NCBI GenBank assembly: GCA_944472135.2
Contig: OX235265.1
Location: forward strand, 53,393,112-53,457,111
Direction of reading: 5' to 3'
Length of the DNA stretch: 64,000 nt
Origin: Trichobilharzia regenti
Taxonomy: Eukaryota > Platyhelminthes > Trematoda > Strigeidida > Schistosomatidae
This document shows, piece by piece, positions 22,425-32,984 of the stretch (its first letter is position 1; each line of letters begins with the position of its first letter). The notes beneath the pieces are model-generated. The model had not been told where the DNA came from. It saw nothing but the letters and a program-made list of their open reading frames with translations, and did no database searches. A program made the translations under genes and the position numbers.

Positions 22425-24380
22425 CTAGGTTGGAAAATCGTCGCAGAGTTCATTTGCTAACTTCCTTCTATCAGCTATATCCTCAAATCTCAACGGCAAC
22501 ATGCTCATGTCATTGTATCGTAGAATATAGATGACCAACAAACACACGACATATCTCATCAACCAAGCGTAGAAACAGAGTAATTTACACAAAAGATAAT
22601 AGCATTCAAATAGTAACTTGAAACTAGAAATGCCTTTATTCGTGCAAGTCAATTTAACAATAACTCTCTCCTTTACACTTGGCTTATCCACACTAAACTG
22701 ACCATTGATATTCGTCCTTTCAAACGAACTGATACTACCATAGTCATTGCACAAGATACTTGAGTTAATGGGTGTCTGTTTCATTGTGGATGACAGCACC
22801 AACGATGACTGAGTGACACAAGGTGATGAACTTCGTGGTGGATCAGAAGCTGTTCTTGTTCGGCTTTCAGATAGTTGTCCAACTGCAAGATTACCACCAC
22901 TGCTGTCTTTCACTACTAGTTCGGGTTTAGCACTAGCATCTGATGATAGGTGGGCTACACGCTGATCAATTACACTGACTGTCTCACAAGTATGCACACC
23001 TTTTGGAATTGCATCTGCGTTCAATTCTACTTCACGTTGTAGTTGTACAGAACCTTTATTTAACTTAGCAGTAGTAGGCATATCCCTCATCTCATCATGA
23101 TCAACCAAAGACAACTGTGAAGTATCATGATCATTACCACAAATATTCAATTTACCGTCAAGTTCATCATTTTCAAACTCTTTAATAACAGAAGTAGACA
23201 ATTTTGGTTCCTCCTCGCAAATCATTAAAGGTTTTATAACTTCACTCTGACTAGCAATACCTTGAAAACTTGTAGGGTCAGAACTCCACTCTGAAGCAGC
23301 AACTCTATTCTGTGACACTCTATTCAACAACGGCTTACCAGCTGCAACTACAGACTTCTTCACAGCACTGTTATCGCCACACAATTCGGAGTCAGACCTG
23401 GAGTTTACATTTAGCTTATCACTGAACTTGCTCACCGGTTCAGAGTTCACTTCTGTATGCACCTCTTGCACACGTTACAAGCACAACTGTGTTTGTCTTG
23501 TATCTTGTAACTTGTCTGTTGAGGATGTACTACGAAACCTGTTACACTCACTAGGTCTATATGCATTACTAGACATCATGGAGCTTTCTCGATAACCACC
23601 TCTCTGAGGCCCACTCGTCATCAATGATTGCATTTTGATCTCAGACTGCTCTATTCTAGGGGTGAGATCTAATAGACTGGAAAACTTGCTCATAGATTGA
23701 TTGACGCTATCTTTTACCAGTTTCAGGATATCATCAAACCTTGGCTCGATACCGTCATCCTCCATACGGGAGCTTATCTTCACCCACTTCCTTTGCAGTC
23801 GAGTAGGTAGACGTCTTGCTATTACTTCTAGTATAAAACTCGAGTTGAGGTCACTCGTGCGATTCATCGAAATCATTGCATTCTTGTAAATTAGCAAATT
23901 ATCTAAAAACTCAGTGAGTGCCTTGGAGTCATCCTGTAATTGACCACCATTACCCTTAACAGCCCCGAATAATTTCCCTGCAATCATCGAAGGTCTTCCA
24001 AACCTTTGACGTAATATGCTCATAGCCTCGTAGTAGCCCTCTTTCGGCTTCATAAACTTACAGCACTGTATAGCTCTTGCAGCATCTCCAGTGCAATATC
24101 TCATCAAATACATTAACTTCAATTCATCATTTAATAAAAAACCACTCAACATGATCTCAAACTCCTTTACAAATTGTAAATAATCAGCCGGGTTTCCATC
24201 AAAACATCGTGGTTCTAATTTAGGGAGTTTGATGTTCCTATTATCCCTGAACGGCGAAACAGTAACATCAACCATATCATGTTGAACATCAGACACATCG
24301 TTACAAGTAATAGACAAGTCACCATGACTTACTTTCCTGTTTGCATCCAAGACACTCTGTCCCTTCTTTGACCCAGGCAT
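22425..24380 (-). pseudogene. Gag-only ORF with hydrophobic tail, tandem copy 2 (same nonsense codon)
   Basis: ATG at 24380. Sequence and layout are as in copy 1, with only scattered substitutions (for example SITCN for SVTCN near residue 24, EPVSKF preceded by NS rather than NC, and LLCKLLCF for LLCELLCF in the hydrophobic segment). The TAA at 23475-23477 matches the stop in copy 1, so the mutation predates the duplication of the internal region. A product would be a 301-residue gag domain alone, without the C-terminal membrane-like tail. About 145 bases of leader separate the LTR from the ATG. Confidence 0.88.
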
Positions 24381-24524
24381 TGTTGAACTTGACCCAATTC
24401 CAAAAACTTTCCAGATATTGCTTGTTCAAAGAAGACTTGACCGGCACCAGGAAAAATGAACGGCGACTATCCAAACTTTCACCAACTGTTTGAATCCGCC
24501 AGATATGTTTCTATCGTCAGAAAC

Positions 24525-24889
24525 TGTCAATCACGTCTCATAAAACGTTAATGCTCAGCTCTTGCTACGCTCGGGCGCACGCTGTTCCTTGAAGATTTCT
24601 GAAACGCTTATTTATAACGGACGCAAAAACCAAAACACCGATCTGCCATTTGATATTTCTGTATTGTTACACCAACATATAAAAGGAATAAGCGAACTAA
24701 GCAAACTAAGGTCTGAAAACTAATATTACAATAATAAATCATTGTTACTTCTGACGATGTTTCACTCTTCTTTCTGAACAGCGACCGATGAGACGATGAC
24801 TGTCGTATTGATGCCTCCGCGAAAATTGAGGAAGTTGATTTTGAGCAAACAACCAAGAATCGATCGTTCAATCTTCAACTCCATTGACA
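24525..24889 (-). repeat. Gag-only family LTR (5' terminal LTR of tandem)
   Basis: 365 bp, ending CTCCATTGACA, followed at once by the target duplication GCTGT. On the coding strand the sequence just inside begins GTTTCTGACGAT, and a GTTTC/GAAAC mini-hairpin and a TGGCGG segment follow, a weak candidate for the primer site. Confidence 0.95.
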
Positions 24890-26375
24890 GCTGTTGTAGG
24901 GCGGCTCTGATCGCAGTGTTAAAGACATCTACGGAAATGCTGATTGGGAGTTGGACATCTAGATGGACCAACATTGTGGCATCAGCAACAGCTTTCTTGA
25001 TTGCTGCGAAAGCCGTCGAGGCCTCCTTATTGAATACCAAAGACTTGCATTTCCCTTTAAGCATATCAGTCAAGGTGGTCAAGATGTGAGCGCACTGTGG
25101 GATAAGGCGACGGTAGTAACTAACCATCCCGAGAAAAGTGCGTAGTGCCTCTGGTTAAGTGGGTAGAGGCAAGTTTTGAATAGCCTCTACCCGGTTAGAT
25201 AACAGATAAATTCCATCCTTGTCTATCCTATGTCCCAAAAAATTCAAGGAATTGACTTCAATCTGACACTTCGGCAAGTTGAGTGTGAGGGAGTGTGTCA
25301 CAAGTCTTCGGAAAACTGTCTGCAAATGAAGTTGATGAGTGGCTTCATCCAGACTAGCTACCGAAATGTCGTCCATATAGGCAAAGGCGAAATCAAGCCC
25401 GCGCAAAACGTCATGGATAAAACGCTGGAAGGTTTGGGCAGCGTTCCGCAAGCCGAAAGGCATTCGAGGAAATTCGAACAGGCCCAACGGCGTAATGACG
25501 GCCGTCTTGTGTATATCCATGGGGTCCACGGGAATCTGGTAGTAAGCCCGTGTTAGGTCCAGCTTGCTGAATACATTAGCTCCCTTGAGTGACGATGTTA
25601 AGTCGTGTTTGTGCGGGACGGGGTAGCGATCGGGAACAGTTTGTGCGTTTAACCTGCGGTAATCTCCACAAGGACGCCAATCCAAACCGTTATTCTTAGG
25701 TACCAGGTGCAACGGTGAGGACCATGGGCTGCTGGTTGGCCTAATAATCCCCATTTCTAGCATATGCTCGAACTCCGCTTAAACAACCTTCAATTTTTCT
25801 GGGGAGAGTTGTCTCGGTTTTGCGAAAACTGGCGGACCAGTAGTGACAATATGGTGTGTGACGTTGGAAGTCGCACATGGCAGGCAGCTACTAGGTTTGA
25901 ACAAATCCGAAAAAGATTGCAGTATATGCGAATAAGGAACAGTACTAGTGCATGTGGCATATACAGGACTGAGGGCTGGGCACTTGGTGGCGATACCGTT
26001 AATTGAGAGGTTGGTGGCTGAATCTATCAACCTGTGCTTACCTGTATCTACGAGTAGTTGGTAATGCTGTAGCAGATCCATACCGATGATACCTGTGGTC
26101 ACGTTCGCTACCAGAAAGACCCAGCGGAATGCTCAGCGCAAGCCGATATTCAGGTCAAGAAAGCGCCTGCCAAACGTAGCTATCGGCGAACCATTTGCGG
26201 CACGTAGTTGTAAAGACATTGGCCGCCTGCGCTCCTCTATTGTGGGTGGGATGACACTGACCTCTGCTCCAGTATCAATGAGGAAGCGTATCCCAGTGTT
26301 ACGTCCTGTGACAGAAGAGGCGACATGGGAGTGGTTCGTCAGCAACGTTAGTCGCCAACACGTGCTGGCCTGCTA
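24890..26375 (-). pseudogene. Gypsy C pol, protease, reverse transcriptase and start of RNase H
   Basis: One minus-strand frame. The aspartic protease is at about 26305 (FLIDTGAEVSVIP). Reverse transcriptase follows: [59 protein letters not shown] and catalytic YMDD (AYMDDISVA). RNase H starts at 25127-24890 and is cut by the LTR block, continuing at 17286. In-frame stops occur near 26370, at 26130-26132 (a Trp position in the family), at 25779-25781 and at 25152-25154. No frameshift is seen. The copy cannot make an active polymerase. Confidence 0.9.
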
Positions 26376-27149
26376 GTTTCCCCACTTTTGGACATCGAAA
26401 TGGCACGGGCGAGTGCACTTTTGAGCTTTTTCACCATAACGCCGATGATACCAGCACACTCCAGGCTAAGAGTTTCGAGACCTTCGACGCCGACTGCTGG
26501 CACGTGACGATAATATACTTCGAGTTGAGTCTGTGCGACTACCCGAGCGGCTTCTCGCTCTCATCTCTTGTCTGATACTACATATCTCTTCGTACAGCTT
26601 GGTTATATGGGTCACCGTATCGAAGCTGGATGACTCTTCAGTCGGAGATTCTTTGATCTGAGCGGGCCTATCAGTGGCGGCGGCCGAAATGCTCAGGTCG
26701 AATGCAGTAGTCTCTACTACCCTATCGGCCGTTTCGACTAACTCGGGTAAGGGGGATTTGTGTATTGGGACTAGAATGCCCTGAATCGCCTGTGGTAATC
26801 TTTTCAGACACATTTGTTTTAGGAAGGCATCATCTACATTCAAGTCGGCGACCAACCGTCTTTTCTGTCGTAACAACTGAGTGGGCTTCCGATAGCCAAG
26901 GTGAACATCACGAAAGAGTTCCTGCACATTTTGTTCGTCTGTGAGTGCAACGCGCTTAATTAGCGCTTGCTTGAGCCGCTCATACAAGTCAGGGGACGGA
27001 TCCATGAGGACGTCTGAAACCTCTTCCATAAAATATTTACAGGGAGACTCACAATTACCCAGTTTACTTTCGTTTCCTGTCAGTGTATATGTTTGAGGGT
27101 GAACAAAGCTTCTATATGGTTGAACCATACAAAAGGACGATGTGTCCAA
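26376..27149 (-). pseudogene. Gypsy C gag
   Basis: The capsid-like segment reads FMEEVSDVLMDPSPDLYERL, LFRDVHLGYRKPTQLLRQ and FLKQMCLKRLPQAIQGIL, as in arthropod and flatworm Gypsy gags. It ends in an Arg/Ser-rich stretch (RSILSSRASSRRRRSRNS). After a stop at 26466-26468 the same frame shows CWYHRRYGEKAQKCTRPC, the zinc-binding end typical of this gag type. The N-terminal part before FMEEVSD does not look like gag and may be rearranged. I place no confident start codon. Confidence 0.8.
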
Positions 27150-27388
27150 AAGGTAGGAAGTTGCAAGGTTATAGCCATTTGCGAAGCACTGTTGTCAGCT
27201 AATATGCGTACAGAAGGATATACTAACGGGGTAGTACGACAAATACACGTGAAAAAAACGAATAAAAATTTATAACTCTATGTGAAAAATATATACAAAA
27301 AAGTAGTCAGTGTGGAAAAAGAACTAAAAACACATCAAGCTAAAATGGAGGCAAACGATGAATATACATGTTCACCACTTGTGAGAGC
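27150..27388 (-). other. Gypsy C leader
   Basis: About 240 bases between the 5' LTR and gag, with no gene seen. Eleven bases from the LTR a TGGTGAAC on the minus strand may be the primer-binding site. Confidence 0.45.
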
Positions 27389-27761
27389 TGTTACGGCTTA
27401 TGATATACCTCAATTCTAAACACTCTTACAAAACTTCTTCGCCGTTTTGTGGCCTCAGCTGCACTCTACTTAACGTGCAGATGCTGACGAAAGGAATCAA
27501 GGTAAAAAGACTTGATATGACAAGTGTATTTGGGACAACTATATTTTTGCACAAACGAAATATGAAATTCAATCGATAAAGAGGTTGTACAACTTATCCG
27601 TTGACGTCCCTGGAGGTAGGCTCAGAGAGTGTGCAGAATGAAAGCACAACTAGAGAGCAAACCGATGAACGTAAGGAAGCGTAACAACTCAAAAGATAAA
27701 GATGTGTCAAACATGGGTGAGCGAGTTTAAACAAAAGTTCAAGGGTACAATATGCACTAAA
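27389..27761 (-). repeat. 5' LTR of Gypsy C
   Basis: Partner of 13872-14242. On the minus strand it ends GCCGTAACA. The outer end has drifted (TTTAGTGCAT for TGTAGTGCAC). Confidence 0.8.
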
Positions 27762-27945
27762 AAGTGATTAATGAATATATACACATATATTCAGTTTAAT
27801 AACTGTGGTTATTTTTGTGCACTAAATAACCAGTCTCGCTATGTTAACTTCTATGTTATATGTGAACTAATATTACTGTCCTGTGTAGAAATGTTTATCA
27901 TCTGGTTCCAATAATATTAAAATTTATAATTGTAGTTTGTTGTAA

Positions 27946-30900
27946 CTACACGTTTAAAGAACTTAAAATGTCTATGTAGGGTGAAAAAGAGGGTGTAAGA
28001 ATCAGGTGCAAAAGTGCACTGTCATCTTTGAGCAGTCTGGTGACTGAGGAGATGAACACTGGAAGTGCGTTTGCATCGCAAACATTAGCCAGTAGTCTAT
28101 TCCAAATGACTGAAAACTTATTTAAGAAGAAGTTGTACCGCACGTAAGTCTGACGATGCTCTATAGCAGGTAGGCTGTGATGATTTCTAAGATTGTAACT
28201 GATGACAGTGGTAGGTTTAGTTATTGGCTCGGGGGAATGCAAGAGAAGATTAGTTAGCTTGTAGTAAAAGATAGGGTTTAGCTTAAGACGTCTTTTCCAG
28301 AGGGGTTCTAATCTTAGTCTATCGCATCGCTCATGGTATTCCAGACCACTTTCTAAACCAAGAGTTCTTGAGGTAAACTGCCGTTGCACTCCTTCCAATT
28401 TAAGCTTGTCATTTTGTCTGAGTCCGCTAAGAATAAACGGGCAGTATTCTAAGATAGGTCGTACACATACTTTGTATAATGAAACCCTAGTTTCACAACA
28501 AAAGAAATTGCGTGTTATGCATCCTATCAGCCTTCGTGTTTTACGTCTGACACCATCAGCCTGTTCAGAGAACGTTAAGTTACTAGAGTATCTAATACCG
28601 AGATCTACGACTGAGTTGAGCTTAGCTAGTTTTCGCCCATTTATTTCAAGAGTTAGATCAAGGTTACTGTTTCCGATACAAATCCAGCCGCATTTGTCAA
28701 TGTTAAAATTTAGACAGGATTCAGCACACCATGATGCAAGACTACTTAGTTCAAGATGTATTTTAGCAACCATATCGCTTAATTCATGAGTGTAGCAGGA
28801 GTAGACGACTTTGAGGTCGTCAGCATATAGGAATGGTTTAATTCCATTATGGGTAAATTTTGTTTTGGTAAAGTCTCACAGCGTTATACAGTAATGTTTA
28901 CTGATGACGTTTTGAGCACAATGTATTGCTCATAATCATATCAATGGTTTACCTGAGGTGAAGCACTTGCAAATGCTGTTAATGTAGACTGTGAATAAAA
29001 GTGGACCTAGGACACTACCTTGCACAACGCCACTTGAGATCTGCCTAGGATGAGACAATACAGATCCAACTTTGGTTAATTGTACGCCGTTGCTTAGAAA
29101 ACGATTTTAACCAGTTCAGTAATGGGTTGCGAATTCCACAAGAGTACAGCTTCTCAAAGAGAATACTGTGAGATACCATGTCAAATGCCCTAGATATATC
29201 GAAATAGAAAACAACAACTGGCTTTTGTGCTTCTCGACTACTAGTGATGCAGTTGGAAGAGTCGAAGTGGCAAGTAACGCAGGATCTATTTTTGAGAAAT
29301 CCGTGTTGAGACCTTGTAACAAGATCTTCCCTAATTAGGTAGTCTGACAATTGATCTTTTGCAACTTTCTCCATGATTCGTGAGATAAATGGGGTTATAT
29401 TTACGGGTCTGTAATTACGGACGTTTGCCCCATCACCAGATTTGTAGTGTGGAACTATGAAGCTAGTTTTCCACTCACTAGGGTAAGTGCCAGTGTCCAT
29501 AGATATTTAGAAGAATTTAAGAAGTAACAGGGGTATATTACACCCACTGTTTTTGAAAATTATCGAAGCGAGGCCATCCGGTCCCGTACTAGTGGAAGGT
29601 TTAAGGCTTTTAATTGCTTGTACTATTAGTTGATTGGTGAACACAATGCTTTCAAGGGAAGAGCTAGTAAGGGGGCGGTTTCAGCAGGCATATGTGTTTC
29701 TAAACTAAAGTTTGCAAACCAATCACTGAAAAGTTCACAGATGGTGGCAGGCTCATTGCAGATTACTTTGTCATGAAGTAAGTAGGGGATTTCCCTAGCC
29801 GACTGCATTCGTTTTTTAAGAAGTACCGTTAAGTTATTAACTTTGGAGGTACTTTCAAGTGCCGTTAACTCTTCGCCGAGGTCCTTTTGAAAGCGTAGGC
29901 GCTTGATAGATTCAAGAGACTCATGGATTGAGAGCAATAGTGATATATCCTTGGTGGAATAGTACTGTTTCTTCAACTTCGTTAACTTATTACGGTGTGC
30001 CCTTGGAATATATTCAGCTCGGTGTCTACTTAATTTCACTATATTTTGGAGCAACAGTAACTAAACAAAGGGTTACATTCCTGTAAAATAGGGTTACTAC
30101 GGCCTCCGGGGAGTCAGTAGTAAAATAGTCATCCCATTGACAGAGTCGAATAAGTTCTTGGACTAATCCCCAGTGTGTATATTTGTAACTACGACATATT
30201 GTGCTTCCTGAATCTTGTTTGTTTCCTGTATGTAGTGGTGAGAAAGGCAGAGATCAGAGTACCATTCTATGGCCACTACTGGAAAATCTATTACCAACAT
30301 AGGTGGAGACTGAGATTGTGTTATGATAAAAAGCAAGGTCCAACATGTTGTCACCACGAGTAGGCGTCTGGACGTGTTGTTGCCATGCATAACAGTCGAT
30401 AGTGGCAAGTAATTCGTCGAAGCGTTGGTTGCCGGAACTAGTTAGCCAACTGACTTCTGAAGGACTGAAGTCCCCTGCAACTATTTTGTGATTAGCACTA
30501 AACGAGGAGGCGTGTGCAAACGATTTAGCTAGTAACGCATCAGTTTCTATTGTTGCGCTTGGTGCTCGATAAACACAGCCTATGAGAAGTTTGTACTTAT
30601 CTCCATGTAAGACAACCCAGAGTGAGTCAGGTACATTATTCAGTATTTCATCTTCCACCTTACTGACTACGAATGAGTTATGCATATATATGAGACATCC
30701 TCCACCACGCTTGCAATCTCTATTTACACGGTGTTCAGTGTAATCATCGATGCCTATATGCACATCAAGTACAGAGGATGAGCACCATGACTCAGTAATC
30801 AGAGCTACAGTAGGCTTGGCGACTAATAATAATTTCCTTAGTTCAGATATCTTATTGATTAAAGAACGTGCATTAATTAGCAATATCGTGAATAAGTCAC

Positions 30901-31045
30901 GGGATACTACAATCTGGCTTAAAATGTCACCATAACCTAAATCTATTTGTGCGCCAGCACCGCAAGTGTTTATGAATGATATGGAGGTTTGACTGGGTGT
31001 CCATTAATCGATGTTGGAGTGCAGTGAGATTGTCCTAGGTTTCAT
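27946..31045 (-). pseudogene. LINE 3 ORF2: endonuclease and reverse transcriptase
   Basis: The start codon ATG at 31045 lies within the Gypsy D target duplication. A TAA follows after 13 codons. The endonuclease (30883-30290) has VALITESWCSSS, GGGCLIYMHNS, LIGCVYRAPS and HKIVAGDF. After further breaks the RT shows NYRPVNITPFISRIMEKV, SQHGFLKNRSCVTCHF and VVFYFDISRAFDMVSH (29500-29045). The catalytic YADD (LYADDLKVVYS) is near 28820, separated from the upstream SGKP by a 103-bp insertion. The C-terminal region contains YKVCVRPILEYCPFI. Many breaks; not functional. Confidence 0.88.
28840..28942. mobile_element. 103-bp insertion with 8-bp TSD in LINE 3 RT
   Basis: Exact direct repeats AATGGTTT at 28832-28839 and 28943-28950 flank 103 bp that has no counterpart in LINE 1 at the same RT position. 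It has no obvious terminal inverted repeats or poly(A). An 8-bp duplication would suit a hAT- or Merlin-type short element, but the family is unknown. Confidence 0.65.
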
Positions 31046-31373
31046 TGTAACAACAGAAGACAAGGGCCAGGCAACAGATCGTTTTATTACGAAAATCAAC
31101 GCGTATTTATATATATTTTATGTACATTAATAAAGCTTATGCAAGCAGAAAACGGCAGTCTTCTAATTGGTTGTTTCTCGGAAGTTAAGCAGACAAACAG
31201 TCTTCTGATTGGTTGTTTTCGATATTTCTCGGAAAGTAGAGCCATTTATCTGCGAATCATATTTGCGCACGTTCAAGTCTGCTGTGATTGGTTGTTGGAT
31301 CAGCCTAGATTAGTGTCTACCAATCAGCGTCGATTAATGTCTACCAATTGGCTGGCAGCCTGCTCTCACCACA
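31046..31373 (-). repeat. 3' LTR of Gypsy D
   Basis: 328 bp, plus-strand ends TGTAACAACAG and CTCTCACCACA. It contains four ATTGG and two CCAAT pentamers, five CCAAT-box sites in all, in its inner half. Confidence 0.93.
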
Positions 31374-32984
31374 CTCGTCCCCCGTCAAATAGCTTCGTGC
31401 GCAGACGTTCCGACCTTCTGGGTGCTACATCCTCTAGTTGAGGATTGTTACTGACCGGCTTGTCCCACTGTACCCATCTTTGGAGCTGACTGGCGTTAAC
31501 TCGTTTCTGTTTATCACCTCTTCGGATGGTATATACTTGACCCCGTCTTTTTGTGATTGTGTATGGTCCTTCCCACTTTGGAAGGAGTTTCCGTGAACCT
31601 AGCCCGCCTCCAACTGTATATCTCCTGTCTCTACACTTCACTTGGTCCCCGACTGCAAAGGTAATGCACTGCGTCCTTTCTTTCATCTGAGACTTCGCGA
31701 CATCACTGCGCTGCTTCCGTATTACATTCTTGACTGCCTCTTTCCTCTCTGCTTTTAATTTCGTCGTACTCCACTTTTGGTGCATGGGCCAGGTCTCATT
31801 GTGTACCGGTAATCGTGGTTTTCTACCATACATCAGTTGGAAGGGTGACTTCTTCGTTGTTTCCTGAGTGGTAGCCCGATGTGTTAGTAAAATCAGTGGA
31901 AGCTCCGTTTCCCAGTTCCCGCCCTTCGAGGCCAGCCACTCCTTCAGTGTACGGTTGTTTCTCTCCGTTAGGCCATTCGTTTGTGGATGGTATGGGGTCG
32001 TTCTGATCCTCTTGATGCCCAGCTGTTGCAAACGGGAAGTAAACTCTTCACTCTCGAAACAGGGACCTTGGTCTGTCAGTATTGTCTTCGGTACGCCGTG
32101 GTCTGCAACAATGTGTCTAACTACTGCATCTGTCACGGTTCTTGCACGTTGGTCTGGGATTGCTACGGCGTCTACCCATCGTGTCGCGTGTTCCGTCATC
32201 ACCAAGAGGTACTGATTACCATTGGATGTCTGAGGAAATGGACCCATGACATCTACGGACCACAAGTCACCTATCGCGGTAACTGGAATCGACTGAAGTG
32301 GTGGTCGTATATACCGGTCACCTTTCATCAGCTGGCACCGTGGACATCCAAGTACGTATCTTGCTACGTCTTCTCTCATACCTGGCCAGTACATACTTTG
32401 TCTTAGGAGGTCGGTCGTTCTGGCCACGCCTGTATGCGCTAGCTGGTGACATTCTTCTATCATGTCGTGGCGCGACGATTGAGGTATGACAGCCAGCCAG
32501 CTTCCGTCGTTCTCTCGCCAGGTCAGAGTCCCGTAGGCATTCACTCTGAGTCGATCCCTCTGTCTGAGTAGTGTGGTTAGCTCCTTACTCGCCGTAGTTT
32601 GATCCACTTCTATTCCGTTGGTGATCACCTGTATTACTGTATTCAGCGTATCGTCCAACCTCTGCCTACGTGCAAGTCTTAGTGGGTCTTGTTCTACTGC
32701 ATGCACTCCGTAAGCGACCTCGGGCAACTCAGACTCATCTTCTGGTCTCGATAACAAATCTGCCAAGACATTTTCACTTCCAGGAACGTGTGAGATCGTA
32801 AAATCGTACTCCTGAAGACGCAACATCCACCGTGACAACTTCCCCCGTGGGTCTCTCGCTGTCTTCAAAAATTGTAGCGGCTTATGATCAGTTTCGATGT
32901 GGAACCGCCGGCCGAGTAAATAAGGTCTCCATTTGTCGACTGCCCATACCATTGCTAAACATTCTTTCTCTATCGTTGAATACT
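31366..32984 (-). pseudogene. Gypsy D pol, RNase H end and integrase (after frameshift)
   Basis: Continues the Gypsy D polyprotein after a one-base deletion near 32985. RNase H: MVWAVDKWRPYLLG, FHIETDHKPLQFL and ENVLADLLSRPED. Integrase zinc domain: CHQLAHTGVARTTDLL with CPRCQLMK. DDE core: WSVDVMGPFPQ, ILTDQGPCFESEEF and TNGLTERNNRTLKEW, all three acidic residues present. The C-terminal GPY motif reads LLPKWEGPYTITKRRGQVY. The frame runs over the inner edge of the LTR and stops there. Apart from the frameshift the region looks intact and recent. Confidence 0.93.

Larger units (their letters stand above)
17292..24889 (-). mobile_element. Tandem gag-only LTR element: LTR-gag-LTR-gag-LTR
   Basis: Three LTRs (17292-17658, 20910-21274, 24525-24889) separate two almost identical internal regions with a period of about 3615 bp. 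The whole block is bounded by a single 5-bp target duplication, GCTGT (17287-17291 and 24890-24894), inside Gypsy C RNase H. Removing it rejoins that reading frame. It is therefore one integration event that later became a tandem, or that entered as one, and not two independent insertions. Confidence 0.93.
13872..27761 (-). mobile_element. Ty3/Gypsy element C, interrupted by a tandem gag-only LTR block
   Basis: A pair of about 371-bp direct repeats at 13872-14242 and 27389-27761 brackets a minus-strand gag-pro-RT-RH-IN reading frame. Without the 7.6-kb inserted block (17292-24889 plus one TSD) the element is about 6.3 kb, a normal Gypsy size. gag to integrase is one frame interrupted by five nonsense codons. 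I could not find a convincing target duplication at the outer ends. Confidence 0.85.
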
